A stretch of DNA of 64,000 nt from a virus: positions 248,001-312,000 of IMG/VR virus record IMGVR_UViG_3300041411_000080. The stretch is one strand, 5' to 3'. A model generated the notes under the pieces. It did no database searches, was not told where the DNA came from, and was given only the letters and a program-made list of their open reading frames with translations. Positions 1 to 7,489 of this stretch are shown here, one piece after another; positions within the stretch are counted from its first letter, which is position 1, and every line of letters begins with the position of its first letter. The position numbers were made by a program, and so were the translations under genes.

Positions 1-214
1 CTACGTTGGTCCCCGGATGTTTAGCCCGCTCGATGTTAGGGTTCTCAGCCAATCGATCCCAGATCTCTCTGGAGGTCGATACAGTGACATACTTCAAATC
101 AAGACGTGGTTGATGTGCACAGATAGCGGTATCGTAAGCTGCGAGCAAGTCTTCACCTTTAATACCGAAGTGACGACGTAGCATAGCGATCTTACTAAAA
201 GCGGCATGACGCAT
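1..214 (-). CDS. Hypothetical protein, N-terminal 71 residues only
   Basis: An open frame begins at 214 with ATG, preceded by AAAGGAG at good spacing, and runs off the left edge of the window. The visible part (MRHAAFSKIAMLRRHFGIKG at its start) is basic at the N-terminus and soluble-looking. I recognise no domain. It lies just beyond the terminator of the next minus-strand gene, so it is probably the first gene of a separate unit. Confidence 0.75.
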   Translation of the reverse strand, partial: MRHAAFSKIAMLRRHFGIKGEDLLAAYDTAICAHQPRLDLKYVTVSTSREIWDRLAENPNIERAKHPGTNV

Positions 215-227
215 ATTAAACTCCTTT

Positions 228-256
228 AGGGCATAAAGCCCCTCCCGAAGGAGGGA
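228..256 (-). terminator. Intrinsic terminator, UUCG-loop hairpin
   Basis: On the minus strand CCCTCC-TTCG-GGAGGG forms a six-base-pair hairpin, followed by GGCTTTATGCC. It lies directly after the stop of the 264-1559 gene. The TTTATGCC tail matches other terminators in the window. Confidence 0.75.
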
Positions 257-263
257 CCACTAT

Positions 264-1559
264 TTAAGCAACGATGGTTTCCAGAGGATGAGCAATACTC
301 ATCGCTTCGGTTACCAGAGTTTGTCGATCGATCGACATGTTGTTTTTCAAGACAGCAGCACGAACTTGTGCAACGATCTCTGCGTGTTTCTCACCTTGCA
401 GATCATCAGGCAGAAGATCCGGGGTGATGTAACGAGCCAGTGCGTTGTCGAGGTTCTGTTCGAAAGCAGCTTGACGTTCTTCGTTGGTCAGCTCCACCGC
501 CGGAACATCCATGTGCAATAGTGGTGAGGTGAGACCACGACCTAATACAGCAGACGTAATTGGTTCTTCGGCTTGATCCTTCACTTCGCGACTAACACGT
601 TCTACGATCGGAGCAGATGGGTCGGCTTTAGCTTGCATAGCGTTCAGCAGGTTAGCTTGATAGTCAGGCAGTTTCTCACCCGATGCCAGCTCTACGAAGT
701 CTGCCAGTGGGATCTCTTTCAACAGACTACGTTTGTAGCTGTCTTGAGTATCCTGTTGAACCTTACCCAGCATGTTCAGGATGGTAGCACCCAGGACACG
801 TTTGGTACGTGCGTTGCGCATGTTCGGCAGGTGGTTGGACTTAGGCTTGGACTTCTTACGCTTGACCTTACGCTTGGAATCACCATTGTAGTCAGCAACA
901 GTCATCTTGTGCTTTGTAGCGTCAACATTTACCTGACCCGCGGCTTCAATCAGTTCAGCCAGTTCTTGGGTGCCTGGAGTTTCAGGAACGGTCAAGGCGT
1001 CACCCATTTTGTTGTTATGCGACGAGATGATTGAAATTTCACCGCGACGCTCACCGCCGAATACACCATGCTCTTTAGCTTGGGTAAGTTTAGCGATTTG
1101 CTCAGATTGTTCAGTAAATAGGGTCATGATGCCTTTTTCCTTGAGGGATTGTTGGACTGCGAAAGAACCCATTAGTTTTGTTCTTTCTTGAAATTGAATA
1201 TGCCGTACGGCGCCTAAAGTTTTGTACAGCTCAGTAAGGTTTTCCTCGTGTTCATCGTAAAGCTCACGAGCAAGATCCATTACTTCTTGGGAGTCCATGT
1301 GTTGACTTGGGACTGAACCCGAAAAGGAGCTATAGAGCATCTTCAGGTTAGGATCGCCAATCAACTCCCATACCCGACTGTGTACTTGATGCTGATGGAT
1401 ATCGTTATTCAAGGTGGCATACTTCAGCATCGAAGGTTTCATACCCAAGGTGCAAAGCGTGCTACCGGACATGGGCTGGAAGATCTCTTGACAGAGGTTG
1501 TTACCCCGAATACGCTCTGCGTCAGTCCAGGTGTCAGTCTTATACGGGTGCGGCAACAT
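264..1559 (-). CDS. Hypothetical protein, 431 residues
   Basis: The start at 1559 (MLPHPYKTDTW) is chosen over an upstream ATG at 1592 because GGAGG lies six bases before it; it then overlaps the end of the preceding gene by 20 bases. The protein is hydrophilic. A strongly basic stretch (KRKVKRKKSKPK, roughly residues 230-240) precedes a C-terminal half rich in acidic helices. The basic patch could bind nucleic acid, but this is inference. It is the last gene of the minus-strand run that contains the DNA polymerase half. Confidence 0.8.
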   Translation of the reverse strand: MLPHPYKTDTWTDAERIRGNNLCQEIFQPMSGSTLCTLGMKPSMLKYATLNNDIHQHQVHSRVWELIGDPNLKMLYSSFSGSVPSQHMDSQEVMDLARELYDEHEENLTELYKTLGAVRHIQFQERTKLMGSFAVQQSLKEKGIMTLFTEQSEQIAKLTQAKEHGVFGGERRGEISIISSHNNKMGDALTVPETPGTQELAELIEAAGQVNVDATKHKMTVADYNGDSKRKVKRKKSKPKSNHLPNMRNARTKRVLGATILNMLGKVQQDTQDSYKRSLLKEIPLADFVELASGEKLPDYQANLLNAMQAKADPSAPIVERVSREVKDQAEEPITSAVLGRGLTSPLLHMDVPAVELTNEERQAAFEQNLDNALARYITPDLLPDDLQGEKHAEIVAQVRAAVLKNNMSIDRQTLVTEAMSIAHPLETIVA

Positions 1560-1935
1560 TAGCAACCTCCAACAGTCGATCTCGATGATCACATTCAGCG
1601 TGGATATCCGATGTAACTTTGGTCATCAGTGCGCTGATATTCTCAGCGTGTAGCGCATTAACTCGTTTGATGTACTCGTCACGTGGAAGCACTACCTCAA
1701 CATTATTGAAACCACCGTTGAAGGAGCCGTAGCACGTTTCCTGTGTGGATGGTTCACCAATGTCGTTCAGAATGTTGCTCTGGACACAATAGTCCACGCG
1801 CACAGAATGAATCACCCCCGGATATTCTTTATCCTTAGAGATGTGGTATTCCGGTTTCATGTCAGCAAAGTTCGTGAAGACACATTCGTCTCCCTGACGC
1901 ATCAAACGGGTATTGCCAGTTCTTACCTTATCCAT
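1540..1935 (-). CDS. Hypothetical protein, 131 residues
   Basis: Its ATG overlaps the TGA of the upstream 183-residue gene (ATGA-type junction), so the two are probably translationally coupled. The protein starts MDKVRTGNTRLMRQGDECVF and has no membrane segment. A short beta-rich N-terminal half is followed by a helical acidic C-terminal half. No family recognised. Confidence 0.75.
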   Translation of the reverse strand: MDKVRTGNTRLMRQGDECVFTNFADMKPEYHISKDKEYPGVIHSVRVDYCVQSNILNDIGEPSTQETCYGSFNGGFNNVEVVLPRDEYIKRVNALHAENISALMTKVTSDIHAECDHRDRLLEVANVAAPV

Positions 1936-2486
1936 CAGTTATCTTCACTCAGTTTGTGTACGGTATGGTTGTGGTCTTCAGACAGGATTACCCAGTCACC
2001 CGGTTTCAGATGGGTCTTAACCTTAGTGAGTGGATGCACGAAGTCAAAGGTAGCGTAGTCATAAGCACCGAAGTGTTCTGACCAATCCATGACTTTAGTT
2101 TGGAGGATGTGTTCACGTGCCCATTCCAGGCAACCACCCAGAGTATGAACCGGAGTACCGTCAAGCTCACCGTCGCCACAACGCTCTGCAAAGCCGATAC
2201 GGATGGCACCGAAGACTTTGTGATGTGGGTTAGGGATCTTGGAGTAAGCTTCCATAAACGCTTGCAGACCAGCTTCAGTGATGGTCCAGCACTTGTCTTC
2301 ATCACCATTGAAACGAACCCATGCATTCTGTACCAGTTCCTGCATGTGAACCTTAGAAGGGATCTCACCAGCTTCACGTGGGTCGTTTACTACCAGCTGA
2401 TACAGATTGTCATAGACACCACCATCCATCTGTAGTGGGGTCATCATTTCCTTTAGCTTTTCTACATCAGTTTGCATTTGCTGCAT
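1935..2486 (-). CDS. Hypothetical protein, 183 residues
   Basis: The central part reads CWTITEAGLQAFMEAYSKI, which looks like the end of a winged-helix DNA-binding fold; the upstream gene has a similar pattern (FFRITTAGTKIL). The C-terminal 40 residues are beta-rich (GDWVILSEDHNHTV). The start overlaps the end of the upstream gene by 20 bases. A regulatory DNA-binding role is possible, not shown. Confidence 0.75.
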   Translation of the reverse strand: MQQMQTDVEKLKEMMTPLQMDGGVYDNLYQLVVNDPREAGEIPSKVHMQELVQNAWVRFNGDEDKCWTITEAGLQAFMEAYSKIPNPHHKVFGAIRIGFAERCGDGELDGTPVHTLGGCLEWAREHILQTKVMDWSEHFGAYDYATFDFVHPLTKVKTHLKPGDWVILSEDHNHTVHKLSEDN

Positions 2487-2679
2487 CCTCTAATATCTTA
2501 GTGCCAGCGGTAGTTATACGGAAGAACTTTTCATCGCCTTGGAATTCATGCTCGATCAAACCCAATTGAACGCCATGAGCCGTACCACCCCATGTACTAC
2601 ATTTGAATAGAGGTAAAGGTCCTTCGGCTTTAAGTTGTATTAGTGCACGATGTACGTTATCAGGTAAGACTTCTGTCAT
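2467..2679 (-). CDS. Small winged-helix-like hypothetical protein, 70 residues
   Basis: A 70-residue protein with the pattern helix - helix - GLIEHEF - beta wing (EKFFRITTAGTKIL), as seen in small MarR/ArsR-like winged helices. The same ITxAG segment occurs in the downstream 183-residue gene. Its ATG overlaps the stop codon of the upstream 56-residue gene. The fold assignment is by eye and moderately uncertain. Confidence 0.7.
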   Translation of the reverse strand: MTEVLPDNVHRALIQLKAEGPLPLFKCSTWGGTAHGVQLGLIEHEFQGDEKFFRITTAGTKILEDAANAN

Positions 2680-2846
2680 CGCAACATCCCGATATAGTCG
2701 CAGGTGAATGGCCTCGCGTTACACCGATCAATCTCGGCTTGGGTCATGGTAGGCGCTTTAGCCGTAATGATCACCACTTTGTTATTACCGGTAAACTTAC
2801 GCATACGTTCGAAAAGTTGTTTGATCTCAGAATCATTCTTAGACAT
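2676..2846 (-). CDS. Small hypothetical protein, 56 residues
   Basis: Starts at 2846 (MSKNDSEIKQLFERMRKF) after GAGG and ends with TGA inside the ATG of the next gene. It is the first gene after the promoter-like block at 2899-2929 and so heads the cluster running to 264. It is short, basic at the N-terminus, and has cysteines near the C-terminus (RCNARPFTC). Function unknown. Confidence 0.7.
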   Translation of the reverse strand: MSKNDSEIKQLFERMRKFTGNNKVVIITAKAPTMTQAEIDRCNARPFTCDYIGMLR

Positions 2847-2867
2847 GTTAACCTCAAGACGGAATAG

Positions 2868-2900
2868 ATGCTAACGCATCGGTTTAGGATACGTTAGCAT
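2868..2900. repeat. Perfect 9-bp inverted repeat in leader
   Basis: ATGCTAACG (2868-2876) and CGTTAGCAT (2892-2900) are exact reverse complements with a 15-base spacer. The element sits between the promoter-like block and the first gene on the minus strand, overlapping the last bases of the block. It could be an operator, a leader hairpin, or the terminator of the upstream 63-residue gene. Confidence 0.6.
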
Positions 2901-2929
2901 GATATAAACTTAAAAGGGGTTCTATTAAC
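2899..2929 (-). promoter_or_regulatory. Promoter-like block, weak match (TATATCAT)
   Basis: On the minus strand the sequence reads TAATAGAA, TTTTAAG, then TATATCAT with the spacing of the stronger blocks at 6133, 25711, 50369 and 52622. It lies about 50 bases upstream of the start at 2846. Confidence 0.5.
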
Positions 2930-3116
2930 CTAGGGCTTTTAGCACCATGGCTTCAAAGTCTTCTTCGCTCAACCCTACGAGATTAGGTCCCAACTCACGT
3001 ACTAGCTTAAGTACGCGTGTAGCCGACTCAATAGCTGACCAGCTGCAATCATCAAGACCTAAGCCTATCCCGATACCATCAATAACACTGTCAATTTTAT
3101 CTTTCATTTTATTCAT
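2925..3116 (-). CDS. Small hypothetical protein, 63 residues, paralogue of 3322-3513
   Basis: Begins MNKMKDKIDSVIDGIGIGLG after GGGAT. The pattern D-x(3)-DGIGIG followed by ESATRVLKLVREL resembles CISGMGI...TKVTRLLEYLRD in the gene two positions upstream, with a similar C-terminal tail, so the two look like diverged duplicates. Acidic, helical, no known family. Confidence 0.7.
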   Translation of the reverse strand: MNKMKDKIDSVIDGIGIGLGLDDCSWSAIESATRVLKLVRELGPNLVGLSEEDFEAMVLKALG

Positions 3117-3121
3117 TCTTA

Positions 3122-3322
3122 TTATCCCTTCTTGATGAACGTATGATCGAAAGCAAATTCATTTACTACATCAACAAAACTACCATCCATACGAGTTACA
3201 TTGTAAGAGTTAACCGCGTTGGCCTCCTCAAGGAACTTGACGGTCTTGCAAGTATCGGAAGAATCCATTACCCAATTGACTGGCCATTCAAGGCCTTCCA
3301 GCTTGACTGCGACAATATACAT
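3122..3322 (-). CDS. Small hypothetical protein, 66 residues
   Basis: Starts MYIVAVKLEGLEWPVNWVMD after AGGTGA and overlaps the stop of the upstream gene. The predicted order is strand, helix (TCKTVKFLEEANAV), two strands, a compact alpha/beta fold. It lies between the two paralogous 63-residue genes. Unknown function. Confidence 0.7.
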   Translation of the reverse strand: MYIVAVKLEGLEWPVNWVMDSSDTCKTVKFLEEANAVNSYNVTRMDGSFVDVVNEFAFDHTFIKKG

Positions 3323-3513
3323 TAGCTAATCACCTCATGTAGTAAAGCTTGAATGTTACCTTCAGATGTATACTCGATGTTCATGGCATCGTCTCTTAGG
3401 TATTCGAGGAGGCGAGTTACTTTCGTGATCGCCTCCATATTGATACCCATGCCACTAATACAGTCGTCGAGTTTGTCGCACAGGTCGGTTATATCTTCTT
3501 CGAATGTTTTCAT
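3322..3513 (-). CDS. Small hypothetical protein, 63 residues, paralogue of 2925-3116
   Basis: A short acidic helical protein (MKTFEEDITDLCDKLDDCIS) directly downstream of the DNA polymerase half, four bases after its stop. Similarity to the 2925-3116 product is in the SGMGI and TRLLEYLRD regions. The close linkage suggests co-transcription with the polymerase. Confidence 0.7.
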   Translation of the reverse strand: MKTFEEDITDLCDKLDDCISGMGINMEAITKVTRLLEYLRDDAMNIEYTSEGNIQALLHEVIS

Positions 3514-3517
3514 TGGC

Positions 3518-5677
3518 TTAGTAGAAGTCCGAGATGAGACGGGTGTTCTTCTTATCCTGAAGCATGATACCCAAGGATTCCATGATCAGATAGAAGCTAC
3601 CCATCGTGTTAGCGATAGTTTGACGTACGTTTGCTACGCGGGTGATAACCTCAGGAATACCATGGTTCTCAACTACGGACATTGGTACGTGGAAGTTGGT
3701 AATGCCTTTCTTATTGTTCTCGAGTGCCCACTTCTTCAAACGCATAACCAAAGCTTTATCTTCGATCGTATCAAGCCATGCTTCAAAGCGAGTACGGTTG
3801 TCGATAGTCACAGAGATCTTAACGAAGGAATACGGTGGTGCTTCCAAGAAGCCAAACGATGGTTCGAATACTTCTTTCCAGAACTTGTACTTGGCATAGG
3901 TAGCGTTAGTCTCAGACTTGTATGCATCAAGCTTCTTCACTTTACCAGTCGTCAGGTATTCTGCCTTACCAGTATAGATCGAGGTCATGATGTTACGCTC
4001 AATGTCACCAATCTGTTTAAGCATTGCTGGTAAGTCGAGGGTTTCTTCGCGCTTGATTGTAGTGATGACGTGTTCCATCATCTTCTTAGCAGCTTTGTTG
4101 ATACGAGGTGGAACTTTAGAATCTCGTAGCCCAACACCTTTAACTTCCATACGTGCCTTAGCGAACATGATACCCTCTACCGCATCCTGAGACGCGTAGT
4201 AGTGTTTCGATCGGGTAGTCAGGCTCAGTACTGCGAAGTAGTATTCGTTCTTCATAGCAAGCAGGCGGAGCTTCTTGGATGTAACACCCATGTTGATCGA
4301 CTGCAATGCCAGAATGTGCATAACCACTTCGGACACCAAGAACACCAAAGCAAATACCAATCGCTTGGCTTCATCACTAAAGGTCACACGACCAAAGAAT
4401 TCTTCCACCCAGTATTGCATGGTGAACATAGTCGAGTCTGTGTCGGAGATTACTGCTGCACGGCGATAAGCCGTAGGGAACGCGTGGATACTTGGAGGTA
4501 CGTTCTTAGTCAAGAACAAAGCCTTGATAAACAGAATGTACTTATTCAACACTTGGGAGATATTGTTACCGGTAGCGTAGATCAGATCAAACACTTCCGG
4601 GTTTTCTTCAGCGAGCTTCTCGTTGTTACGACCTTTGATCGTATTGAAGTTGATGAAGCTTGCCAGCAACTGCATGTCGCCATCGTATTTGTTGTATTCG
4701 TCTTTAGAGACAACTTGATCTGGTGTACCTACACGAGACAACTCATTCAAGAACCCTTTAACGAGGTCTGGGTTGTATTTGTAAGTGTGGTATAGATCAC
4801 CAACGTACATAATAGCTGCACGGCCAATCGGGGACATACCCGCTGCGAGTTTACGCAGCTGTGCAGTGTATTCAGGGTTGGACCAGTAGTGGGTAGTCGA
4901 ATAGAGGATCATGTCAATGATCTCATCGGCTGTAGGGTAATGCATATTGAAACGCTGCATGCAGTCTTCAAGCATCTTAAGGTCGGTGTTATTGACCAGA
5001 CTGAGCATATTAGCTTTAGTCACTTCTGGGGAGTAGTAGTGACGGTTACCCATGATGAACTTCTCATTGTTTGCGTTAGCATAAGAAGTTGCAGTACGAC
5101 AAGTAGATGTCAGACTCGAGTGGGTAGACTTGTAATAGAGAATCGTTGCAGCACTAACGGTGGCTCCTGAGTAGGAGTTATTGTTAATTTTGAAGTTCTC
5201 TTGTTCGCCTTTACGAACCTGTGCTAATTCGAGTGCTTCAGCTGTACCCTCACCTTCCAACCGCATTTGCTCTTTCTTAACCGCTTTACGGTTAGCAACG
5301 CCTTCTTCAATGTACTTGGCATGAGTAGATGCTCGGATTTCTTCTGGTAGATAAACAGTCATGCTCGGACTGAGCAGCAGTTTCTGCTTCTTTACACGAC
5401 CAAGGTATTGACTGAATCGGACAACCTTCTTCTCCCGATCGCCATTCTCACCTTTGTCCAGAATCATCGTCTTAGGATCGTTGAGTTCGAACTGACCACC
5501 GGGGGCCATAGTCGACTGTACATAAGCCAAGCATTTATCCAGATCATCTCCGGTCATGCTAGAAAGGTACAGCGCTGTGTCACGCATCAGTGGGTTAACA
5601 ATCTCGAGTTCACGCTGATATTCAGAAATGTCTTGGTAAAAGGGATTTGGTTTTACATCGGTGTGAGTTTGTTCCAT
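3518..5677 (-). CDS. DNA polymerase family B, C-terminal half (palm B/C motifs, thumb)
   Basis: A 719-residue divergent family B DNA polymerase fragment. Residues 103-135 (SPSMTVYLPEEI ... NRKAVKKEQ) match the palm segment before the fingers. K163 to A172 (KINNNSYSGA) is motif B. SDTDS at 411-415 is motif C with both catalytic aspartates. TRSKHYY at 489-494 resembles the KKxY motif, and a thumb-like region follows. No motif A (D-x2-SLYPS) and no exonuclease domain precede motif B: the first 100 residues are unlike any family B N-terminus. The gene therefore looks like one half of a split polymerase, with exonuclease and motif A encoded elsewhere. I recall split polymerases in phiKZ relatives such as SPN3US. 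It starts after a strong GGAGG. It would replicate phage DNA, presumably inside the phage nucleus. Confidence 0.8.
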   Translation of the reverse strand: MEQTHTDVKPNPFYQDISEYQRELEIVNPLMRDTALYLSSMTGDDLDKCLAYVQSTMAPGGQFELNDPKTMILDKGENGDREKKVVRFSQYLGRVKKQKLLLSPSMTVYLPEEIRASTHAKYIEEGVANRKAVKKEQMRLEGEGTAEALELAQVRKGEQENFKINNNSYSGATVSAATILYYKSTHSSLTSTCRTATSYANANNEKFIMGNRHYYSPEVTKANMLSLVNNTDLKMLEDCMQRFNMHYPTADEIIDMILYSTTHYWSNPEYTAQLRKLAAGMSPIGRAAIMYVGDLYHTYKYNPDLVKGFLNELSRVGTPDQVVSKDEYNKYDGDMQLLASFINFNTIKGRNNEKLAEENPEVFDLIYATGNNISQVLNKYILFIKALFLTKNVPPSIHAFPTAYRRAAVISDTDSTMFTMQYWVEEFFGRVTFSDEAKRLVFALVFLVSEVVMHILALQSINMGVTSKKLRLLAMKNEYYFAVLSLTTRSKHYYASQDAVEGIMFAKARMEVKGVGLRDSKVPPRINKAAKKMMEHVITTIKREETLDLPAMLKQIGDIERNIMTSIYTGKAEYLTTGKVKKLDAYKSETNATYAKYKFWKEVFEPSFGFLEAPPYSFVKISVTIDNRTRFEAWLDTIEDKALVMRLKKWALENNKKGITNFHVPMSVVENHGIPEVITRVANVRQTIANTMGSFYLIMESLGIMLQDKKNTRLISDFY

Positions 5678-5713
5678 GAGAACCTCCAGAAATACATATT
5701 AGGAGGCTGTCAA

Positions 5714-5756
5714 GTAAAAAAAGAAAGAAGGGAAATGGGCTACCCGAAGGTAGCCC
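5714..5756 (-). terminator. Intrinsic terminator with UUCG loop and T-tract
   Basis: Minus strand: GGGCTACC-TTCG-GGTAGCCC hairpin, eight base pairs, followed by a T-rich stretch of about 20 bases. It ends the 106-residue gene at 5765-6085 and lies before the polymerase gene. Confidence 0.85.
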
Positions 5757-5764
5757 GAATGGGT

Positions 5765-6085
5765 TTACAGATACTTCGAGTAAAGCTTTTCGTTGTAGGC
5801 ATTCAACTCCGCATGATGCACGCCACTGAAGAGGTGGGTGATATCGTTAGCGATGTTGTAGTGCACACCTTTGACGATTTCCTTACGGGTATCGTCATTG
5901 ATGTTGATGGCCTCGAGGTGCTTGTAGCGCTCATCCATAGAACGCTTGAACGCCGTGAGGTCAACGTGGTGGGTATGGACCTGCACGTTCTCACGCTTGG
6001 CCTTTACCGCAATCCATACCGATGCTCCAACAATCAACGTCGTAGCAGTGGCAACACCAGCGAGTACGTAGTTGTTAATTTCCAT
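5765..6085 (-). CDS. Membrane-anchored hypothetical protein, 106 residues
   Basis: The start at 6085 (MEINNYVLAGVATATTLIVG) is preferred over an upstream in-frame ATG because GGAG precedes it by eight bases. Residues 7-27 form one transmembrane segment, followed by a basic KAKR stop-transfer signal and a hydrophilic C-terminal domain of about 75 residues. It forms a single-gene unit, with the promoter block at 6133-6161 and its own terminator. Probably an early inner-membrane protein; function unknown. Confidence 0.75.
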   Translation of the reverse strand: MEINNYVLAGVATATTLIVGASVWIAVKAKRENVQVHTHHVDLTAFKRSMDERYKHLEAININDDTRKEIVKGVHYNIANDITHLFSGVHHAELNAYNEKLYSKYL

Positions 6086-6132
6086 GGTATTACTCCTGAA
6101 AAGGAAGGGATTTGTGTACGTATTGCACAAGA

Positions 6133-6161
6133 GTAATATAGGGATTAAACCGGTTCTAATA
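6133..6161 (-). promoter_or_regulatory. Promoter-like block TATTAGAA / GTTTAA / TATATTAC
   Basis: Minus strand reads TATTAGAA, CCG, GTTTAA, TCCC, TATATTAC, in the arrangement shared with blocks at 25711, 50369 and 52622. It lies about 50 bases before the start at 6085. Confidence 0.7.
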
Positions 6162-6164
6162 AAA

Positions 6165-6198
6165 AAGAAAGGGCATAAAACCCTCTCCGAAGAGAGGG
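6165..6198 (-). terminator. Intrinsic terminator, UUCG loop
   Basis: Minus strand: CCCTCTC-TTCG-GAGAGGG followed by TTTTATGCCC and a T-rich run. It ends the 135-residue gene at 6205-6612. Confidence 0.8.
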
Positions 6199-6204
6199 CT
6201 TTAG

Positions 6205-6612
6205 TTAAACAAAAGTAACCGAGGTAGGATTCTCACCTTGGGCTTTGACTGCGGCCAAGATACGGTCCTTACGAGTTTCATCAAAGTCGTCGAACACCAT
6301 AGTCAGACGTTTACCGTTATGCACCGATAGGGTCCCAGTACGAATCCATGGAATACCAAGGATCTGAGTTTCCCCAGAACTGAAACGGATCTGGAAATAG
6401 TTGTACTGGGTTGGATCTACCGGCGTACCCGATGGGAGTGACTGGTAAACGTTTTGGTTAGCGCCTACTACGTCGAAGCCGAGCATCCGGGCAATGCCAG
6501 CATCGAACACGGCTGTAAGGGTTACGGCTTTAAAGTTGTTACCGTACTGTGCAGATGGGTATACCTCAAAGGAGATTACTGTGCCGATTGGGATCTCTTG
6601 AATAGTTGCCAT
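6205..6612 (-). CDS. Putative SH3 beta-barrel-type phage protein, 135 residues
   Basis: A beta-rich protein (MATIQEIPIGTVISFEVYPS...) with the pattern YNYFQIRFSSGETQILGIPW followed by strands and a C-terminal helix. It resembles proteins I remember annotated as 'SH3 beta-barrel fold-containing' in EL-like phages; this is from memory. A short helix-strand C-terminus ends in PTSVTFV. It is the last gene before a terminator in the minus-strand run from 10985. Could be a virion or host-targeting protein. Confidence 0.6.
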   Translation of the reverse strand: MATIQEIPIGTVISFEVYPSAQYGNNFKAVTLTAVFDAGIARMLGFDVVGANQNVYQSLPSGTPVDPTQYNYFQIRFSSGETQILGIPWIRTGTLSVHNGKRLTMVFDDFDETRKDRILAAVKAQGENPTSVTFV

Positions 6613-6627
6613 GGTGATACCGATTGT

Positions 6628-7083
6628 TTATGGATTCATATCTTTGGGGATAACTACGAATCCAAACGTTCCTTCGAAGTCCAAAGGCATCATGGTAACG
6701 ACTGTTACATTAGGGTGAGTCTTATAGAACTCAGTAAGGATTTCTTTAACCGATACGGCATCAGCATCCTCAAAGAACTCGTCTGGGTAATGAGCATCAC
6801 GAAAGTACTGACGGTAAGTATCACGAATCTCGTACTGAAATGAATCGAAGAATGAGACAGCAACTGTTGTTAACTCAATTGCCAACTCAGCCTTCGTCTT
6901 ACATTTAGCCATTCGACTATAGATACTGAAGTCACCCCTTGGTTCTGAATGAAACTTAAGGCGTAACTCGTAATCCTCGAGTACTCGTCCAGTGGCGTCA
7001 TTAAGATCTATCTTCCAGCGTTCAGCTAGGATAGGTCCCGCCCAAGGGACCATGGTGATAAAGCTATACTTTGGGATGTCCAT
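6628..7083 (-). CDS. Hypothetical protein, 151 residues, paralogue of 7064-7489
   Basis: Starts at 7083 after AAGGCGG, overlapping the end of the upstream gene by 20 bases. The last 35 residues (EFYKTHPNVTVVTMMPLDFE, then GTFGFVV) align almost position by position with the upstream gene's EFQKNEPNFTVQSLIPLDLK, GTFGFVV. Both have an N-terminal helix containing GPILAERW or GPLIAQRF. A clear tandem duplication; no known family. Confidence 0.8.
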   Translation of the reverse strand: MDIPKYSFITMVPWAGPILAERWKIDLNDATGRVLEDYELRLKFHSEPRGDFSIYSRMAKCKTKAELAIELTTVAVSFFDSFQYEIRDTYRQYFRDAHYPDEFFEDADAVSVKEILTEFYKTHPNVTVVTMMPLDFEGTFGFVVIPKDMNP

Positions 7084-7489
7084 TTGTAACCGCCTTAACT
7101 ACGAAACCGAAGGTGCCTTTGAGATCCAATGGAATCAAACTCTGTACCGTAAAGTTAGGTTCGTTCTTCTGGAACTCAGTTACGATCTTAATAACGTCGT
7201 GCATGTCGGGTGTCTCATTACCTTCGATCAACTGCTCAACCAGATCATCATCGTAGAATGTCATGGCGTAGTGATCGAACGTATCAATAACCTTGCGCTG
7301 GAACTTTCTCAGATCTAGGCCGTTAGCTAAAACATGGTCGATAATCCTTAGGACAGCTGGATCTTCTGGACAATCCTCATTGGCATGCATCTCTTTTTTA
7401 TGTTGCTCGAACTCATCGATGAATCGCTGAGCTATGAGGGGACCATTAGTAGGTTCCCCTACAATGAATAGGTTTGTGACTGCCATCAT
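7064..7489 (-). CDS. Hypothetical protein, 141 residues, paralogue of 6628-7083
   Basis: The ATG overlaps the upstream stop. The protein is acidic and helical, with the shared C-terminal motif PLDLKGTFGFVV and the N-terminal motif GPLIAQRFIDEFEQH. Together with the downstream gene it forms a duplicated pair, suggesting two related partners or a heteromer. Confidence 0.8.
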   Translation of the reverse strand: MMAVTNLFIVGEPTNGPLIAQRFIDEFEQHKKEMHANEDCPEDPAVLRIIDHVLANGLDLRKFQRKVIDTFDHYAMTFYDDDLVEQLIEGNETPDMHDVIKIVTEFQKNEPNFTVQSLIPLDLKGTFGFVVKAVTNGHPKV

